From Minisyncoccota bacterium (lineage in GTDB: Bacteria > Patescibacteriota > Minisyncoccia > Phycocordibacterales > UBA1006), in NCBI GenBank assembly GCA_937970115.1, contig CALBVO010000033.1:1-7244 (forward strand): a DNA stretch of 7,244 bases. Direction: 5' to 3'. Each line of letters opens with the position of its first letter. The first letter of the stretch is position 1. The notes under the pieces were generated by a model. The model did no database searches. It saw only the letters and a program-made list of their open reading frames with translations, and was not told the origin of the DNA. Of the stretch, positions 4,839 to 7,244 are shown in pieces. The position numbers and the translations under genes are program-made.

Positions 4839-5687
4839 ATGTCACGTAGAAATAAATCTCAGAAACGAAAAATAATTAAAAAAAATGGAAAAGAGGAATT
4901 CTTTGTACCAGAAAAATTATGTGAATCTATGGTCATGGTAGGTGCACCAGATGGGCTAGCACAACAGGTTTGCCGTATTGTAGATGAAAGTATCGAATCA
5001 GGTGTTTCAACCGATAAAATATTTACTACAACCCGCAAATATTTGAAAAATTATGACCCAAAGATTTCTGCTCTATATGCGCTGGAACGTGGTTTAGGTG
5101 CGCTTGGGCCGTCTGGTTTTATTTTTGAACAATACGTGGCGGCATTATTTCGTGAAATGGATTATGATGTTCAAACAAATGTCTATGTCGAAGGAGAAGG
5201 AGTTACTCATGAAATTGATGTTTGGGCTGAAAAAGGAAACGTGGTCTATGTTATCGAAGCAAAATATCGAAATGATTACCAGTCAAAAACACATATTAAT
5301 CAGGTAATGTATGCAGATGCACGCATGGAAGACATCAAACGTCGTGCAATAAAAGAAAGTGATACACGTGAATATTATATGTGGGTAGTTACCAATACTC
5401 GGTTTACTGATAATGCGATTAATTACGTTGCTCATCGTGATATGCAATTAATGGGATGGGATTATCCAAAATATATTAATTTGAAAAAAATTGTTTCTGA
5501 AAAGAAATTGTATCCAGTAACTATTTTGCCATCTATTACAAAAAAAACCCTCAAGGGATTATCGGCCGATGGAATTATTTTGGTAAAAACCTTAGCAGGT
5601 CTATCAAATCAGGAATTACAAGATCGTTATAATATTTCACGAACCTTGGCTGAAAAACTAGAAAATGAAATTAAAGAACTGATGTAG
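4839..5687 (+). CDS. ATP-cone domain fused to a PD-(D/E)XK (Mrr-like) nuclease with HhH-like tail
   Basis: The 282-aa protein has three parts. Residues ~11-90 resemble an ATP-cone: a basic start (KIIKKNGKEEFFVPEKL), then STDKIFTTTRKYL (57-69) and the helix ALYALERGLGALG (78-90). ATP-cones sense ATP/dATP in ribonucleotide reductases and NrdR. Residues ~91-225 resemble the Mrr/RecB-like nuclease fold: FIFEQYVAALF with E97, then HEIDVW with D127, then VIEAKYR with E140-x-K142, and a following Q155; this is the complete E...D...ExK site. Residues ~229-282 carry a helix-hairpin-helix-like tail (LKGLSADGIILVKTLAGLSNQELQDRYNIS...). No NrdR zinc ribbon and no transmembrane segment are present. The simplest reading is a cytoplasmic, nucleotide-responsive DNase of unknown target, either a solitary type IV-like restriction enzyme or a repair factor. 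It is divergent from the LOG gene, and its stop codon lies in its terminator. Confidence 0.8.
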   Translation: MSRRNKSQKRKIIKKNGKEEFFVPEKLCESMVMVGAPDGLAQQVCRIVDESIESGVSTDKIFTTTRKYLKNYDPKISALYALERGLGALGPSGFIFEQYVAALFREMDYDVQTNVYVEGEGVTHEIDVWAEKGNVVYVIEAKYRNDYQSKTHINQVMYADARMEDIKRRAIKESDTREYYMWVVTNTRFTDNAINYVAHRDMQLMGWDYPKYINLKKIVSEKKLYPVTILPSITKKTLKGLSADGIILVKTLAGLSNQELQDRYNISRTLAEKLENEIKELM

Positions 5688-5696
5688 TTCTTTTTT
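5673..5696 (+). terminator. Terminator overlapping the stop codon of the ATP-cone gene
   Basis: AAAGAACT (5673-5680) pairs with AGTTCTTT (5686-5693), an 8-bp stem with a 5-nt loop GATGT, ending in a six-T run (5691-5696). The TAG stop (5685-5687) straddles loop and second arm, and the first arm encodes the last residues. Confidence 0.75.
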
Positions 5697-5744
5697 ATTG
5701 ATTATTTTTTCTAATTGTGGTTTCATGATAATAAAATAACTCAA

Positions 5745-5750
5745 TACAAT
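5745..5750 (+). promoter_or_regulatory. -10 box of the 86-aa gene, 6 nt before ATG
   Basis: TACAAT (5745-5750), then ATAATT and the ATG at 5757. An overlapping TATAAT at 5750-5755 is nearer consensus but would place the transcript start inside the coding sequence. The 6-nt spacing seen elsewhere favours TACAAT. No -35 box is evident. Confidence 0.45.
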
Positions 5751-5756
5751 ATAATT

Positions 5757-6017
5757 ATGGAATTTTTTCGTACAAACGGTTTTAAGGCTAGTTTACTTAA
5801 ACTAGATGATTCTTTTTTAGATTTTAAAAAGCCTAAAAATAATAAAAACTTTTCTCAAGTACCTTTTGGTTTAAAAAGACAGCTGTATAAAAAATATGAG
5901 GATAAAATGAATGTTATACAGGCAATTGAAAATATAACTGAAAAAGTTGTAGAAAATTTAAAAAAACCAGATGTTCACATAGGCTATCGAGCGCTGTTTG
6001 ATAAGGCATTTAATTAA
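5757..6017 (+). CDS. Hypothetical small basic protein, 86 aa
   Basis: I do not recognise this protein. It is soluble and Lys/Asn-rich, with a phenylalanine-rich N-terminal third (MEFFRTNGF, then DDSFLDFKKPKNNKNF), a central basic segment (GLKRQLYKKYEDKMN, ~38-52) and a helix-prone C-terminal part (VIQAIENITEKVVENLKK, ~53-70) ending in HIGYRALFDKAFN. No signal peptide, transmembrane segment or metal motif is visible. A TTG 42 nt upstream would extend it by 14 residues, but the ATG at 5757 has the -10 box at the spacing used by its neighbours. A good terminator follows. The flanking genes have their own signals, so it is probably monocistronic. Base composition matches its surroundings. It is a real gene more likely than not, but may be restricted to close relatives. 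Confidence 0.6.
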   Translation: MEFFRTNGFKASLLKLDDSFLDFKKPKNNKNFSQVPFGLKRQLYKKYEDKMNVIQAIENITEKVVENLKKPDVHIGYRALFDKAFN

Positions 6018-6027
6018 TTTTTTAAGT

Positions 6028-6061
6028 AAAAGCTTCTTTATTTATAGAGCAGCTTTTTTTT
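6028..6061 (+). terminator. Terminator after the 86-aa gene
   Basis: AAAAGCT (6028-6034) pairs with AGCTTTT (6051-6057). A second, inner pairing, CT/AG within TCTTTATTTATAGAGC, shortens the loop. A run of eight T (6054-6061) follows. The unit ends 30 bases before the next start codon. Confidence 0.75.
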
Positions 6062-6075
6062 ATTAAATACAGGTA

Positions 6076-6081
6076 TATAAT
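6076..6081 (+). promoter_or_regulatory. -10 box of the glutamate dehydrogenase gene, 9 nt before ATG
   Basis: The consensus TATAAT (6076-6081) is followed by 9 nt and the ATG at 6091. A start 7 nt after the box would leave a leader of about 0-3 nt, without room for a Shine-Dalgarno site. No TGn extension or TTGACA box is seen. Confidence 0.5.
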
Positions 6082-6090
6082 AAAACTATT

Positions 6091-7244
6091 ATGAATAATA
6101 CAGAAACAAACAGCATCTATAAAAATATACAGGATGCTATTGCAGTAGCTGGAAAAAAAATAGGTTTCAGTGATGTAACAATTAATAATATTACTCATCC
6201 ATATAACATTATCAATGAATCAGTAACGGTTCCAGAAATAGGCAAAGACGTCGATATGTATCGTGTGCAATTTAATAATGCGCTTGGTCCATATAAGGGC
6301 GGAATTCGTTTTCATCCAGATGTAGATTTAGACGAAGTTAAAACACTTGCTATTACCATGATGTTAAAATGTTCATTGGTAAATATTCCATTAGGTGGAG
6401 CAAAAGGTGGAGCAACAATTAATCCACGAGATTATTCAGAAAAAGAAATCGAAGGCATAGCACGTGCATGGGCACGAACTATGGCACCCCATATTGGAGT
6501 CGACAAGGACATTCCTGCACCTGACGTAAATACCAACGGACAGATAATGTCATACATGTTGGATGAATTTGAAAAAACAGTTGGACGTTCAGAACCAGGA
6601 GTTATTACCGGAAAGCCACTTGGTCTTGGTGGATCTCTCGGGCGAACGCAGGCAACATCACAAGGTGGCGTTTATGTTTTAGAAAAAGTTCTTGATTATA
6701 TGCCAGAATTAGCAGGTGAGAAAAAAGTAGTCATTCAAGGGTTTGGAAATGTTGGTTCTTATGCGGCAACAATTTTGGTGAACCTTGGTTTTACTATCGT
6801 TGGGATTTCAGATTCACGGGGAGCCATTTATAAGGATTCTGGACTTGACGTAAAGACTATCGCAGAGAAAAAATCAAAAGAACGAACGAGTCTCCATGGT
6901 ATGTTTGCTGGTAATGATGATATTCAAAAAATTACTAATGAAGAATTATTGTTGCAAGATTGTGATATTTTAATTCCTGCAGCTTTAGAAAATCAAATTC
7001 ATGCTGATAACGCAGATAATATTCAGGCAAAAATCATTGTAGAGTTAGCAAACAACCCAACAGATACGGCAGCTGATGCGATTTTAAAAGAAAAGGATAT
7101 TGTAGTTATTCCAGATTTCTTGGCAAATGCAGGAGGCGTAACGGTAAGTTATTTCGAATGGGTACAAAATCGTCAACAATACTATTGGAGCGCAAAAGAG
7201 GTAGACGAGCGATTATTTGATATAATGACAAAAGCAACTGAGTC
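6091..7244 (+). CDS. Glu/Leu/Phe/Val dehydrogenase family protein, probable glutamate dehydrogenase (3' end outside window)
   Basis: The first 384 residues are present and the frame is still open at the window edge; the family usually runs ~410-450 aa, so little is missing. Glutamate dehydrogenase interconverts glutamate with 2-oxoglutarate plus ammonium using NAD(P). The substrate domain shows GPYKGGIRFHP (67-76, K69), MLKCSL (K93), PLGGAKGG (100-107) with catalytic K105, and PAPDVNT (142-148) with catalytic D145. ITGKPLGLGGSLGR (172-185) is the usual family block. The Rossmann domain has GFGNVG (217-222) and, at the end of beta-2, SDSRG with D241. An acidic residue there commonly favours NAD, although related enzymes with this motif can use both cofactors. 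NPTDTAADAIL and IPDFLANAGGV (340-350) complete the signature. It acts in the cytoplasm, linking amino-acid and carbon metabolism. It has its own promoter and is preceded by a terminator. Confidence 0.93.
   Translation, partial: MNNTETNSIYKNIQDAIAVAGKKIGFSDVTINNITHPYNIINESVTVPEIGKDVDMYRVQFNNALGPYKGGIRFHPDVDLDEVKTLAITMMLKCSLVNIPLGGAKGGATINPRDYSEKEIEGIARAWARTMAPHIGVDKDIPAPDVNTNGQIMSYMLDEFEKTVGRSEPGVITGKPLGLGGSLGRTQATSQGGVYVLEKVLDYMPELAGEKKVVIQGFGNVGSYAATILVNLGFTIVGISDSRGAIYKDSGLDVKTIAEKKSKERTSLHGMFAGNDDIQKITNEELLLQDCDILIPAALENQIHADNADNIQAKIIVELANNPTDTAADAILKEKDIVVIPDFLANAGGVTVSYFEWVQNRQQYYWSAKEVDERLFDIMTKATE

Noticed and set aside
4783..4845. Longer LOG-family start (adds 21 residues from MTYIHH)
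   Set aside because: It would cover both divergent promoters and overlap the first codons of the ATP-cone gene; the inner ATG lies 7 nt after a consensus extended -10.
4839..5687. Calling the ATP-cone protein NrdR
   Set aside because: It lacks the N-terminal zinc ribbon with its paired cysteines and instead carries a nuclease-like core; the length of 282 aa is also far above NrdR's ~150.
5715..5756. TTG start adding 14 residues to the 86-aa protein
   Set aside because: TTG is a weak start, no Shine-Dalgarno is present, and the ATG at 5757 has T at -1 and a -10 box 6 nt upstream like its neighbours.

Overview
The window is an AT-rich, gene-dense bacterial chromosome segment with small gaps, standard-code stops (TAA, TAG and TGA all used, TGG for Trp), almost no recognisable Shine-Dalgarno sites and several small orphan proteins. 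This style, together with an ATP-cone/nuclease fusion, fits a reduced genome such as Candidate Phyla Radiation (Patescibacteria). That assignment is an inference from gene content and style, because no phylogenetic marker lies in the window.

Layout. At 58-1050 on the minus strand are two small predicted single-pass membrane proteins of unknown function, each followed by its own terminator. At 1198-2292 (minus) is rmuC, a membrane-anchored coiled-coil protein with a PD-(D/E)XK-like nuclease fold. A degenerate inverted-repeat element (2305-2380, TGTCATTGC...GCAATGACA) abuts the rmuC promoter. A gene-free stretch follows, then a minus-strand tRNA-Gln(CTG) whose terminator arm is duplicated 50 bases away. 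Plus-strand yaaA (2751-3488, peroxide/iron stress) and mscL (3546-3962, osmotic safety valve) come next. mscL converges on a minus-strand LOG-family nucleotide hydrolase gene (4051-4782) at a symmetric bidirectional terminator. Divergent from the LOG gene is an ATP-cone + PD-(D/E)XK + helix-hairpin-helix-like protein (4839-5687). An 86-residue orphan (5757-6017) and a glutamate-dehydrogenase-family gene cut by the window end (6091-7244) finish the window.

How the genes work together. There is no obvious pathway operon. Nearly every gene has its own promoter and most have their own terminator. Several genes fit stress and maintenance roles: YaaA (oxidative/iron), MscL (osmotic), RmuC and the ATP-cone nuclease (DNA), LOG (nucleotide salvage or housecleaning).

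The most notable signal is in the gene starts. Six of nine protein genes carry a -10-like hexamer whose last base is exactly 6 or 7 nt before the ATG. Four of these have an upstream TGn (extended -10). All nine genes have T immediately before the ATG. This predicts mRNAs beginning at or within a base or two of the start codon (leaderless), and it settles three ambiguous start sites (rmuC, the LOG gene, the 86-aa orphan). Two genes also have their stop codon inside the terminator hairpin, the matching economy at the 3' end.
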